Below are positions 34,950 to 46,914 of a stretch of 64,000 bases of DNA, piece after piece; within the stretch, counting starts at the first letter, position 1, and each line of letters opens with the position of its first letter. The position numbers and the translations under genes are program-made. The stretch covers positions 124,001 through 188,000 of the forward strand of contig QANY01008049.1 in assembly GCA_003255025.1 (NCBI GenBank). The letters are read 5' to 3'. The DNA is from Datisca glomerata. Taxonomy: Eukaryota; Streptophyta; Magnoliopsida; Cucurbitales; Datiscaceae. The notes beneath the pieces were generated by a model. That model worked only from the letters and a program-made list of their open reading frames with translations, was not told the origin of the DNA and did not search any database.

Positions 34950-36640
34950 AGAGCAAAACTAGAGTTGTCAATTTGAAAATTCTCTTAAATTAAGGTTTTT
35001 AATTGAATTAGAGATTTAAAATTTTAAAATTACGTAAAAGGTTAACTCTCCAAAATCAAGGCATTACAAGGGCGATATAGTTTTTGTGGGTTTTTTCCTT
35101 GGGAATTGTTAATTTCCATTTCACTTTGGGTGTCAATCGTTTTAGTTCCAGTTTCCCCTAAAACTACTATGGAACTTTATGCATTTTGGTCTTTGGAGAT
35201 GTTGGGAACAACTTTTGTACATTGTTGTAGTAAGTGAAGCCTTTTATCAATCTCTTGAATAGATTCACATTTTATCATCAGAATATTTGTTTATCTTTTT
35301 TATTGTTCTAGAATCCACTTGATAGGGCTTGAAGAGAGGTTTATTATAAGTTGTGGGTTTACATATAGGGGACCGTTGGACAAAATTCTCTATCATGTCT
35401 AATTTCTCTCCTATAGTTTCCAAAAATTCGTCTGTGAAATTATTTTGCTTGAAAAGGTTTTTATGTCTCTTCTTGAAGGACGATATTGGTTTTACTTCTA
35501 GCTTTGAAGGGTGAGGCATTTATGTTTTTATTATTACAAAGAATTTTTAATTCTTCTAATCGAGGGATTTTAAGAATAATTTGTTTCTCCTCTAGAGGTT
35601 TCCCAACTCTTAGAAATCTTTAAACTATTTTTTTCTTTTTAGTATTTGTGATAGAGTAGAGATCTTCTCTTTTTAGCTCTCTTACTTATTTTAAAATATT
35701 CATCTGCTACAAGCATATAAGGTGTAGAGTTTTGATTCTGTCATTTATGAATGTGTTGAAGACGCTATAGAATCTTCCTCATCTTTTTGGTGTGCTTGTT
35801 CATATTGGTAGAAGAGTCTTGGTACAATAGATGAGATATCTATTCTTCTAAGATTTATTTTTGTTGCAGGAATTGAGGTTCTCGAAGACTATGGGTAGAT
35901 GCCCTACTCGAAAACTTCTACTTCTACTAAATTTTGACATAACCTTACCATCTTCATGTTCAACTATACTTATGACTTGTGAAATTTGTTTTATATTAGG
36001 AGGGATGGCATCTTGTAAGGCCCAACTTTGAAGAAATATATTTCTTCCCACTTGATTGGTATGAGGACAATGCAATTGGTTTTGTTGAGATCAGTTTGTA
36101 AGAAGAGAGTTTCACCTTTTGAACTAGTTCTAAGAGCATTAGTATTAAAGGAAGAGACCAAAGTTTTTTAGTCGATCCTAATTCCTATACAAAAACTATA
36201 TGTCAGTTTCATTTTATAATTATATTTTTGACATCTAGAGAAAGATTTCTAGGATGCTTGGGTCTTTGAGGGAGACAAAAAAGTTTGATAACACAGTCAA
36301 AATAGATCGGTTCATTACAAAGACTTGTATCTTTAGTTTCTAGTAAGGGGTCGTTGTATTAAAGATGACTATTGTCTCTTAAATAGGGGATCACAAAAAA
36401 GTTTTCAATCATTCTCTAGTTAAAGGTTTGACAACTTGTACAACTCCAATATGCAAATTGTTGTACTTAGTTTGGTGTTTCATAATAGCTTATTTTAAAG
36501 ACAGTATGGTTTCATATTCTTTGACAAGAGGTATATTGTCAAATAGTTTTGATTCTGTAATCCATGCAGATGGGAAACCTTCATTCCTTATAGATGAGTT
36601 CGCCTAATGTTTCATAATAGATGATTTCGAAAACATAGTA
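34950..36640 (-). pseudogene. Decayed movement-protein/coat-like polyprotein, caulimovirid-like
   Basis: Read right to left through many stops. Around 36440-36414 the text VKPLTRE, then EPIYFDC near 36312-36292, then LQTDLNKTN near 36110-36080 occur in the order and spacing of the 30K-type viral movement domain found in plant pararetrovirus-like polyproteins. The next open stretch (36075-35848) carries an acidic-to-basic linker, ISIVEHEDGKVMSKFSRS, seen downstream of that domain in this family. Another at 35519-35265 reads SFKKRHKNLFKQNNFTDEFL and then KPLFKPYQV, the start of the coat-like part. No reverse transcriptase is present here. I interpret it as an endogenous, dead fragment. A movement-protein-bearing retroelement is the alternative. 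Comparison is from memory of the family. Confidence 0.6.
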
Positions 36641-36892
36641 ATGGTTTCATATATCATAAATAAATGCTGAAAGTAGGCAACAATGATATTATAAAAGGAT
36701 GCAATATGATAAAACCTTATCTGGCTGTTCTCTCAAGCTTTTTGCTCTTCCAAAATATATGAGTGGTTTGAAAGAAGATATTTTTTTTATAACTTCGATT
36801 AAGTCATATTTAAACAAGATTGAAAAGTGTAGGAAAGTATGATTTTAATATATATCTTAAGACTCCACCGACTTACCACAATGATGTTACTT

Positions 36893-37195
36893 CCATCTTA
36901 AGTACTAACACCTCTAAAGGCTTGACGAAGCAGATGATATCATAACGTATTGTATGTGTAACTCAACACATAAAATGATCATACATTTTCTAAAGTCAAT
37001 CTTTAATTAGACAATACTTTATCATGAAATTCTACACCAATACCTACTTATATCTCAGGTACTAACACCTCCAACGGTGTGCCTAAGCATAGCCTCATAA
37101 CACAGTGCTTGCCGTAACTCAAGGGAGACCATGATTATATATTTTCGAAAGCCAATCTTATTTGAATAATACATTATCATCAAATTATACTAACA
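36893..37195. repeat. 157 bp tandem duplication, diverged
   Basis: The phrase GTACTAACACCTC starts at 36902 and again at 37059. Both copies continue with CATAAC, CTCA and a closing block CATTATCAT(C/G)AAATT. It lies just outside the long Tat-type element. Not coding as far as I can see. Confidence 0.65.
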
Positions 37196-37369
37196 TACCT
37201 TCTCATAATATATATACGATGTATGAAAGATTTGAACTTAAGATCTCATATTCGGTGGAGAGATGTGTTATCGCTTTCTTGACTACAAATGTAATCTTAT
37301 CTTATTTTGGCTTCTATCTATAAATGTAATATTTATAAGATGCTAGAGTATATATTTTTTCATAGTAAT

Positions 37370-38068
37370 TGTAGGGGATAAAAATCACTTGAGCAGATGC
37401 TCATAGCCACCAAATATGTGTCTTACAAGCAAGGCTAAATGCATCTTCATCAAGATAGAGCCCAGACCAAGCTTAAACTAATGATCCCCTGCCTTAGACT
37501 AAGGTCTAAATGACCAAAGCCCCTTATGACCGAGGCCAGCGTGATGGCAGAGGTCCTAGTGACACTGCAATAAGGTCCAACTCATATCCCGACGACCTAG
37601 TTAACCAGGACGATCGAGGTTCTCCTATGTTTGTGAGTGAGGCTACCAATGACGTCCGAGTTCCATCCGGTAACACAGTGTATACATAGTAACCCTCTAT
37701 ACAAGGAAACACCGATTAATTAATCTCTCAACAAGGAAAGCTCAAAACACCATAATTAGAATTGAGTCATATAAGGAATCTCGAGAATAATAGAAATTCT
37801 CCATGAATAGTTCATTTCCTTCTTGGAGGATGATCACTAAAAATTCCTTATAAATAGATAGTGCCTCTCATTCGTACATTTATGCATTCTCCTTATGTCC
37901 ATCTCATATCCTAAAAAACTCTTACTAACTTGATCGTCGGAATGTATTAGGTTGGGCACCATACAGTGTCAAGATAATACTTTGTCAATTTTCTTTCTCA
38001 TATGATCATGAGCTCGTTGTCAAGCAACGCGTGGCATCATAATTGATTATAGATTCTCAGCATCTATA
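37370..38068 (+). repeat. 5' LTR of Tat-type element
   Basis: Starts TGTAGGGGATAAAAATC and ends near CAGCATCTATA. It includes a TATA-like TATAAATAGATAG at about 37849-37861 and short GACCGAGGCC...GAGGTCC repeats, also present in the partner LTR in larger number. Confidence 0.8.
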
Positions 38069-38090
38069 GTTTGGCATAGTCTATGGGAAA
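38069..38090 (+). other. Primer-binding region of Tat-type element
   Basis: Reads TTTGGCATAGTCTATGGGAA directly after the LTR, a decayed form of the TTGGCGCCGTCTGTGGGAA found after the 5' LTR of many plant Tat/Ogre elements. Confidence 0.65.
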
Positions 38091-39870
38091 CACAAATATT
38101 CTCATAAAATTTCAATCAAATTCAATCATGCTACTGTTGCACAACAACTAATCCTAGACAAAACGACAATCATGAAGATGTCTCAGTTAGAAATTTTGCT
38201 AGAAATCCGACGGATGTGAACGAAGGGTAGAACGCCAATCTGATGGTTCAATAGTGAACGCACCAGCGCAATCACCTAAAAATTTAACTGACTCGACTTT
38301 CCTCCTCTTACGGGAAATAGTTGGAGTTCCCGACTAAGGAAATAGAATACCTCAAGAGAGGCTCAAATGAAGGAGGGACCGCTCGCCTAGACATCGACAT
38401 GATCACAACTATGTCAGAAATAAGAGGTCTAGCCACAGCCCATCACCAGATTATCTGGATCATGAAGATAAGGATCATAATGGAAATACACCTCACATAG
38501 ACTATGGTAGTGGGGACCCTGTGATGACATCAGAAGGGAAAGAGAGGTGGGGAGGGATTCTAAGCACTTGCAGCATCTGTCACGCCATCATAGTTAGTCT
38601 AAAATGTCTAAGGATGAGGTCGAGAGTCGCAGGCTAGGACTCAGACATGAAGATTAAGCAAGCAACCAATATATAGATTAGTAAAAGGATGAGCTTGCTA
38701 AACAGATAAAAATACCTACATCTAAGGTCGCATGCCTGGATACTAAGGATAGAGGGAAGATCATAGCTTCAACTGTGGTGTAATGGATCTGATGCAATCA
38801 CCTTTTAAGGTAGATATCACCTCTCTGCCACCTCTGGAAGTGTTTGATGGCAGCTTTGCCCCATTGATCACATCTTACTCTACAAGCAGGTGATATCAGG
38901 AGATGCTATGTTTGTAGTTTACTGTAATACTAAAGGGAGCCACCGTCACTTGGTTTGGAAGACAAGCTATAGGGGATGCTATATTTGCAACATCCTTTGA
39001 GTCTAAAGGGAGCCGCCATCACTTAGTTTGGAATTCCAAAGCCACTATCTATATATTCCTTCCCTCATCTAGAAACTCTCTTCATGGAACAACTTAAAAG
39101 TAACAAAAGGATGATTAAGGAAGAACATGATCTCTTCACTGTGGTCTAGAGGAGAGATGAGTCACTGAGAGAGTACATCTGCTGGTTTAACAACAAAAAG
39201 ATTGGAATCATCTGATGATTTATGCATTAGCCGCTATCTTTTTAAAAAATGGTCAGATGGAAAGAACTGATGTCTACAAATATCTACAAAATAAGAGGTC
39301 GAATGTGTTACCAGAGTGCCTTAATAAGACCAATGAGTTTGCCATGCTAGACGAGGAGATGACTAAGAAGAAAGGGAGGAGCTTTGTGAGTATGCATAAA
39401 AACTCCCCTCGGACGATGAGAGATGACGGGGAGAGAATGGTAAAAAAAGATTGAAGGAGTGGTAGGACGCGCTCACAGGAGAGAGTCAGCGTCCCCACAA
39501 ATTGGGATCAAAAGTTATCCAAGAAATCAACTTGTTACCTATGTCTGTCACTCTTAAGAAGTTGGTCCTTCAGATCGAAGGAAAATATCTCTTACCTCAA
39601 CCTTCGTGCCTGAAGATAAAGATGAGGAAAAGAAAAGACCAACACGAGTACTACAATTATCATAGGGATCACGATCATAAGACATATGATCGCTGGAAGC
39701 TCGAGCGTGAAATTAAGTCTCTAATAAAGTGTGATTTCTCAAAGGAGTACCTTCTAGAACATGCACGGAAACATACGAGGATAGAGGATAAGGACATACC
39801 TAAGATGGAAGGCGTAGACGGGAGAATAATGCATGTGATCCACGGAAGGAAATCTAGCAGGGGAGCACTC
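38091..39870 (+). pseudogene. Tat-type gag remnant
   Basis: Gag begins degenerate. It is recognisable at 38820-39060 (PPLEVFDGSFAPL; LKGAAITWFG) and open at 39215-39454. A second open stretch from 39502 carries a zinc-knuckle-like YYNYHRDHDHKTYDRWKLER near 39650-39709, corresponding to the CxFHxxxGHxTExC motif of Tat gag with its Cys residues lost. Stops separate the parts. Confidence 0.75.
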
Positions 39871-41236
39871 AATTCGGCAAAGATAGGGCATCTAAGAGTT
39901 GCACGTATGCTCGTATTTTCATTTAGTAAGATGTCAAGGGTGAATTACTCTGATGTTGATGCCTTAGTGATTGCTTTAGACGTGGCTAATTACATGGTAA
40001 AATGGATACTTGTTGACCACAGAAGCTTAGCTGATATATTTCCTCTGTATACTTAAAATGATGGAAATGGGTGAATCACATATCAACAAATTTAAATTGT
40101 AGCTCGTGGATTCAACGACTCAGTCGCTAGAGCATTCTGAATTGTGCTCCTTCCAGTAAAGGCAAAAATTATTAACCTCATGGTAGTGTTCTAAGTGGTT
40201 TATGAAGAATCGACTTATAATGTGATAGCAGGAAGACCTTGGATGCATGCAGTAAAGGCGATCCCTTCTTCTTTCCATCTAAAGCTAAAATTTCCAACTT
40301 TAGAGAGGATAATGGATATTTGCGCGGATCACGCAGTGGCCAGGAGCTGCTACCTCACCAGCTTCAAACATAATGAGGAACAATAGCAATTATAGGGACA
40401 AAAGCTGACCTCGGATGCACCACCTCATCAAAGAAACATTCAAGGTATCAATCCATACATCTAATCATCTACTTAAAAGATAACTTACACAATTTCCCAT
40501 GGAGTAGTTCATAAATGCCTAGGATTGATCTTTAAGTACTATCACATAACTTGGAGGTAGACCCGGCCCACAAACTATTCAGATATAAGTAAAAAATGTT
40601 CAACGTTGATAGGAATGAGATTATTAAATAGGAAGTCCAAAGATTATTTGATGTAAGGTTAACTAGGGAAGTGTTTTACCCCGCTAACCAAGAAAAGACT
40701 TCATTCATGATTGAACAGGGGATGTATTGCAACAACTTGAGTCATGTATCAGCGGTCGGTCAACGAGATGATTTGTGAACAACTAGGAAAAGCTGTGAAG
40801 GTTTACATTGATAATATGATGGTCAAGTCAGTCCACACACATGATCATGTCTCAGATCTGAAACAAGCTTTTAAGGTACTCAATGAATACAACATACGAC
40901 TTAATTTATCAAAATGATCTTTTGTTGTATCATCAGGAAGGCTTCTTGAACGTTTCATCATAAAGCTGGGGATATAGGCAAAACCTAACCAGATCAGTGC
41001 AATATTGGACGAGGCCACCCCTTTATTGATAAAGGAAGTCTAGAAGTTGAATGGCAGACTAGCTGCTCTAGGAATAATTAAATCGAGATCCTCAGGCAAG
41101 TGTCTCCCATTTTTCAACACTTCGAAGACAAACAAGAATTTTGGGTGCGATGAAATGCGAAGAGGCATTCATAAATCTGAATAAGTACTGGATGTCGGCA
41201 CTAATCCTGTTGAAACCCAAGGAAGGAGAAACACTA
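39871..41236 (+). pseudogene. Tat-type protease and RT remnant
   Basis: The protease reads DALVIALDVANYMVKWILVD then HRSLADIF at 39958-40040, where intact relatives have D-N/T-G-S-S-A-D; the Gly is gone. The linker AGRPWMHAVKAIPSSFHLKL at 40228-40287 matches the post-protease region. RT is readable from about 40740: VYIDNMMVKS at 40801-40830 stands for the VYVDDM active site, with the second Asp changed to Asn. LNGRLAALG near 41047 is the following conserved helix. Coding ends abruptly at the TG of the nested LTR at 41237. Confidence 0.8.
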
Positions 41237-41790
41237 TGTTTATACATGGATTCCCGCCCCTGACAAACCCATTGGGTTAACCCCCCTCCGGTTGGACCCC
41301 CGTGATTATCTACTTATAATCATCAAGTCAAGTGACAGGACTTAGACGAACCCTTATAACCTTGAGAATGAATTGGAGGCATATGGCTTGGCAAGATTTG
41401 AATGAGGTTCGTTGTGTCGGTCCGTCATCATGAACTCCTCAGTAGGCTTTAGATGCGTCGTCCTCTGTGTTGGTATTTACATACTCTTGGCATCATTCCT
41501 TGACCATCATAAATTAGGGTTTACCCCTCACTTTCTATATAAAGATGTTTAATACTCCTATTGAGGAGGTTAGCTATTTTTTGACATTAAACACACACAT
41601 TTGGGGGGCTTTCCCTCCCTCTCTATTTCCTTGGCAACCCCAAGGAGGTACATTTACCGGCGGTTGTCACCGTCTAGGTCGATAAGGATGCTCATCCTTT
41701 CCTCTACGCTACACTTCCACGTTCCCAATGCTTCTGTGATGACTAGATGACTCTCTGTTCATATACCCCATCCGATTCGAATTCCATCCC
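41237..41790 (+). repeat. 5' LTR of LARD-like element
   Basis: TATA box CTATATAAAG at about 41535-41544, followed by the CA-rich and CCTCTCT leader. Shares TTTACCGGCGGTTGTCAC with the partner. The right edge is uncertain by about 10 bases. Confidence 0.75.
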
Positions 41791-41798
41791 CGAAACAA

Positions 41799-41816
41799 TG
41801 GCGATTCTGCTGGGGA
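41799..41816 (+). other. Primer-binding site of LARD-like element
   Basis: TGGCGATTCTGCTGGGGA, one base from the TGGCGACTCTGCTGGGGA sequence that follows the 5' LTR of many plant Gypsy elements. Confidence 0.7.
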
Positions 41817-44160
41817 ATCGTCTGTCAAAGAGAAGCCTCCATGGGAAGGTCTGTTGTGTGTTTATTTCTTGAAATCAATATGTTTTTTCTTTGATTTCTT
41901 CATGAAAATTTGGAACGCAAAATAGAAGAATGAATTTCTGGAACTTAATTTTATTTTTTGAAAGAATGTTTCCACTGCTTCCTTCATCCATGTTCAAAAG
42001 GAAAAAATGAGTTTCTTGTCTATTTGTTTATTTTGAATGGGTTTCATTTTTATTTGGATGGTTAAAAAAATAATTTTCATAACTCAGTTCTGTTCTTGGC
42101 TTCTTGCCATGGCTGAAAGTAAAAATAGACAAAGATGTGATTCTTCAAAAATGGTGAAGAAAGTGGTTTTCTCATTTCTGGAACATTATTGAGTCTCTAC
42201 TTGGTAGAAGAAAAACTGTATGTTTGCAAACACTTGAAGGTATTAAACAAAAAAAGGAACAAAGTTGGATTAGAGCAAAAAATTCTAGATCTAAAATTAC
42301 CGCCGCGTGAGTCAGTGTCATTGTCGTTCGACTTCCCTATTCCTGCACTTAGTCGCCGTCAAGCTTTTGTCAGAGTTGTTGGGCTTGTTTATAGTAAAAT
42401 GAGGGAGGCTCCACATCGTTTCAAATGCTCTCACCGCTCGGATATTCCAACGCGGGTTGCAACTTGCAAATCCATGTAAAGGACTTGCCATTCTGAGATT
42501 CACGGATCACCATGGAAAGAAGGTAACTTTCTGAGACCTAAAGGAAAGAGGTGGCAGCAAGTCTAAAATTGGAAGAAGAAGGGTGGCGACAAGGTTTTGT
42601 CAAGAAGAGAGAGGGTGGCGGCAAGTCTTGGAATTGTAAGTGAGACCTAAAAAAATTGTTTTTAATTGAAGCCCTCAAATTCAATCACCCTAAATCCCAC
42701 TTTAATGTAAGTTCATACCTCAACCCGTGTTTCATAAAGTTGCCTAACAAGGCTCCAGTTCTCCAATTCATCAACAAGCTTCATCAAAGTGGCCCACCTT
42801 CACTAACAAGTAACATCTCGCCTATGCCAACAGGCTTCTCAATTCATCATAGACTGTCTCTATCACAACAAGGCTCAATAAATAAATGTACACCAACACA
42901 CCATCCCGATAAATATGTTCTTACAATTTATTCCCTGAAACATGGGATGTAGGGAGATTTTCACTACTTTCATCTTTTAATTGCCCGTTCAATCTTTTAA
43001 TTTATTTATAGTCATCAAATTCTATGAATTTCTCAAGAACATTAAAGATGCAAAAATTATATTTGGACGAGACTCTCTAAATTGTACACTGAAGAACTCA
43101 ACCCCGCAAAGCCCAGGTTCCTTCGTCTCTAGGATTTAAAAAAATTCAAACGTATATTCTTTATTTTTAAGTGGGGATGATAATGCATGCTTAACTTCTT
43201 CTAATTTATTGAACCAATATTGTCATGCACATATGACTCTATATTAAGCGAGCATGAAGACACACCTAAATTGTGTTAATGCGGACAAGTTAGACATTTT
43301 TTGCATTGTTAGGAGAGAGGAGTATGTATGCTTCAATTCTTTAATCTCTCTTATTAATTTGCTCATCAAGTCCTTATAGAATTTATGGATTTATTCATCT
43401 TACTCGTCAACTCTTCAACGAGATTTCTGTATTTATTAATCAATTTATGACAGAGATTTTTGGATTATTGAGCCTATCATGGAGATATACAAATTATCCA
43501 CTCACTTACTATCGATATTTGAGATCTATCAATAAACTTAACACGAGCTTCTTAATTGCTAACTCATCTTGGGATTGCTGGATTTATCATCTGATCTATA
43601 ATGGATATTCATGGATTTATCAACCCAATTATTGTAAGTATTTATGGAATAATTTATTGTTTTACATTGTTTCATGATTTCTGCCACATCAATCTAAATC
43701 ACACGTAAAAGGTGCTCAATATGAGAAATTCTAGATATATATTTGTTATTCTATATTGGCCCACAGTCTTTACGTCATTATTGAATTTAGTCATGGCAGA
43801 GAAAATGACTTATGTGTCTTTGAGATTCAAAAAGAGGGAAAGATATCATTATATACATATTCCCTATGACATATTCTACATTATTATATCTTCTTAGGAG
43901 ATCTGCTCTCACAACCAATTTTTTTATTTTACTAGGAGATTCTCCTTCTGACCAATAATCGAGACAACAAGAATAATGACTTGTTTTCTATTAGAATTTT
44001 ATTGTCCATAGCTACATTATCATTGTGAAAAGGGCTTCCAGCCTCCTCTAAGTGTGTCAGTAATACCATATAGTGGAAATATTTTTTTATGTTGGTTTTG
44101 CACACCCATGGTAAGAGGAAATAACCATGTCTGGTGCCTCAGACAAAGTATTTTAGGTCA
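41817..44160 (+). other. LARD interior, left part, no gene
   Basis: Short open frames only. The longest, 42189-42479 (96 codons), and 42656-42952 (98 codons) have no recognisable domain. GGTGGC(A/G)(A/G)CAAG phrases recur near 42550-42630. Nothing else stands out. Confidence 0.5.
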
Positions 44161-44164
44161 ATTG

Positions 44165-44465
44165 CCACCTCGGTGATAATAAGATTATCTTAGCAGGTGG
44201 GTTGATGATTCATGGCTAATTGGACCCGAGGTAACAATAAAATTACCATGAGGGGTGACTTAAGACTGTTAAGCAAAAATCACTGCTGAGTGCAACTGAG
44301 GTAACGATAAAAATACCGAGAGGGGTGACTTGGGATTGTTGAGGATAAATCATTGCTAAGTGTACCTATTATAAGTATCTTAGGATTGTTGATAAGAAAA
44401 AATCATCATCACGCACACTCAAGGTAATGAAAAACTGGTCACGAGGGGTGACTTAGGAATGAAAG
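44165..44465 (+). repeat. Degenerate tandem repeat with GAGGGGTGACTT motif
   Basis: Units carry GAGGTAACAATAAA...ACC then GAGGGGTGACTT(A/G)(A/G)G and AAATCA(C/T)TGCT. Clear copies begin at 44228 and 44298 (70 apart), a third near 44421, plus a weaker one at about 44170. Confidence 0.7.
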
Positions 44466-44540
44466 ATGTCTAGCATCATAATTTTTACTTCGACTTTCGT
44501 AGTTATGAAAATGACCCAAAAAATTATGATAGGTTCGTTA

Positions 44541-45130
44541 TCCTGGAACGCATCTAAGATGTTTCAGCAAAAATTGTTCCTTTAATGTATTTAATACGTT
44601 TCAGCAAAGCTTGTTCTTGAAATGCATTTAAGACGTTTCAACAAAGATTGTTGCAGAAACACATTTAAGACATTTTAGTGAAAATTATTCTTGGAACTCA
44701 TTTAAGATGTTTCAGTGAAGTTTTTTCCTGAAATTCTTTTAAGATATTTCAGCGAAATTTGTTCCTGGAGCGTTTTTAAGACGTTTCAGCAAAGTTTGTT
44801 CCTGGAACGCGTTTAAGACGTTTCAGCAAAGTTGGCTCATGTAACACATTTAAAAGTTTCAATAAATTTAGTTCCTGGAACGCATTTAAGACTTTTCAAC
44901 AAAGCTAGTTCCTGGAATGCGTTTAAGACATTTCACCAAAGTTAGTTCCTGGAACGCGTTTAAGAAGTTTCAGCAAAGTTAGTTCCTGAAACACGTTTAA
45001 GATGTTTTAGAGAAGATTGTTCCTATAACGCGTTTAAGATGTTTCAGTAAAGGATTATTCCTTAGACGCATTTAAGATGTTTCAGTGAAGTTTGTCCTTG
45101 AAATGCAATAAAGGAATTTCAGTGAAGTTA
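44541..45130 (+). repeat. 37 bp minisatellite, about 16 copies
   Basis: Consensus in three parts: TTTCAGCAAAG, then TTGTTCCTGGAACGCG, then TTTAAGAC. Most units are exactly 37 bases; one or two are 36 or 38. Many include the odd palindrome GTTCCTGGAAC. Outer copies are more diverged than central ones (44780-44990), as expected of an old array. No open frame crosses it. Confidence 0.9.
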
Positions 45131-46227
45131 GCCGGGCGGAACTTAGCCGCTGTTGTGAATCCCTTCAAAGCGAAACTTGGCCTCCATAATAAGTTTGAAA
45201 TACACAAGTTACTATTCCATTGCTCGTCACCGTGGAATATGGTCGTTTTCATATGAATTAAATCTAACATCGAATTTTATCATGGATATACTTATGCTAA
45301 AAGTCATGTGTAAGGACGACATAAGTACGAGTGGGGATGCATGATAAGGGTTCAAAGTAGGAACGAATCAGTATGTGCAGTGAAAGTTCAAAGTAAGAAT
45401 TAATGAATAATAAAAATCCAAAGTAGGAATGAGTATCCTTTAAGTGTGACCATTACAAATAGTTTAAATGGTCACATAAGTACGAGCTTACTTAAGTAGC
45501 TTGATTATATTTTCATGTATATATGTTCATTCTTAGGCAGTATCATGCAGGTTCCTATGTATATGCGCTTTCGCGAGGTGAAGCGTTAAAGATGACACTT
45601 CAGCGTGTTTACCTGCTGCCGAGCAATTTCTTGATGAACTATGCAATGGTTAGATTTTCTCTTTGGTAATATGTTGCCTTGATGTTATCCTAAACTAGTT
45701 AAACTCCTAATTGGTGAAACTCCTCTCTGGTAAGTTTTTCTTGATCGGTTCTCCCATATCATTAATATTAGAGATGGTATATTTATTCACGACTTTGATG
45801 AATTATCTCTAGTAATATTAAATATGAACATACCATTGAGACTTATCCGTCATATACGGGCATGATATAGTTAGAAAATATTGCCTGGCTCTATTCACTG
45901 GTCATGATACACTGGTATTTGAACATACATTGTGAACATGCACATGGAACATATGTTATCATGTATATTATCTCGTGCTAACATTGAACATAAGGTTATG
46001 CATTGCCAGTGTATATATATTTCTCAGCTAGTCATTTGATAAAGTATCACATCCAAGTGGAGGCTACAACAATGAAGATGACCTTACATGATTGATTCAG
46101 TGAAGAATAAATCATCGTTACCATTGAATACCTCATAATTCGGTGGCTCATCAAGTAAGCTCACAACATACACTGAGACTATGTATAAGTTGAAGTCCTA
46201 AGCATTTGAACTTGCACAGGGGGATAA
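45131..46227 (+). other. LARD interior, right part, no gene
   Basis: Nothing coding recognised. It ends in the purine tract CAGGGGGATAA immediately before the 3' LTR. Confidence 0.5.
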
Positions 46228-46820
46228 TGTTTATACATGGATTCCCTCCCCTAGCATACCCATGGGGTTCCCCCTCCCCCCCTCCCCCCCGGGTCAGATC
46301 CGTGGTTTTCTACCCATAACCGTTAAGTCAAGTGACAAGACTTAGATGAACCCTTACTGCCTTGGGAATGTATTGGAGGAATATGGCTTGGTAGGAATAG
46401 TATGAGGTTCGTTGTATTGGTCCGCCGTCATGACCTCCTCAATAGGATTTAAATGCTTCATCCTCTCATTGAGGATGAACCTAGGGATATGTGACAATGT
46501 CCTATTCGTTGATCGTTACATACATTTGGTAGTCATTCATTGACCATCATAAATTTGGGTTTACCCCTCTTTTTCTATATAAAGATGCTTAGTACTCCTA
46601 TTGAGGGGGCGATATATTTTTTGACATTGAACACACACATTTGGAGGCTTTCTCTCTCTCTCCCCATTTCCTTAGCAACCCTAAGGAGGTGCATTTACCG
46701 GCGGTTGTCACTATCTTGGTCGATAATGATGCTCATCCTTTCCTCCACGCTAGATCTCCACGTTCTCAAGGCTTCTCCGATGACTAGACGACTCGTTGTT
46801 CATATACCCCATCCGATTCA
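46228..46820 (+). repeat. 3' LTR of LARD-like element
   Basis: Aligns with the 5' copy, with a C-rich expansion near 46270 and an extra block of roughly 60 bases near 46463-46520. TATATAAAG at 46576-46584. Ends CCGATTCA. Confidence 0.75.
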
Positions 46821-46914
46821 ATTTGATATTGAATTACTTATTAAACAATTTTGAAAACCTATTATAAGAAAATCAAAGAGCACTGAAGGATTGAAACTAA
46901 AATGCCTATGGTGC

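Larger units (their letters stand above)
41237..46820 (+). mobile_element. LARD-like LTR element without coding genes
   Basis: Bounded by related direct repeats (41237-about 41790 and 46228-46820) both starting TGTTTATACATGGATTCC. The left is followed by a primer-binding site, and the right is preceded by a purine tract, CAGGGGGATAA. The 4.4 kb interior has no gag or pol motif in any frame, only short open frames and two tandem-repeat arrays. That is the structure of a large retrotransposon derivative, which must rely on proteins from another element. No target duplication survives: the 5' flank ends in RT (CACTA) while the 3' flank is unrelated, so flanking sequence was deleted. Confidence 0.75.

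Noticed and set aside
44541..45130. CRISPR-like reading of the 37 bp array
   Set aside because: Units are head to tail without spacers, and the context is a plant retroelement.
44541..45130. Heat-shock-element reading of the GTTCCTGGAAC palindromes
   Set aside because: TTC and GAA are three bases apart, not the two of a canonical element, and no promoter is nearby.
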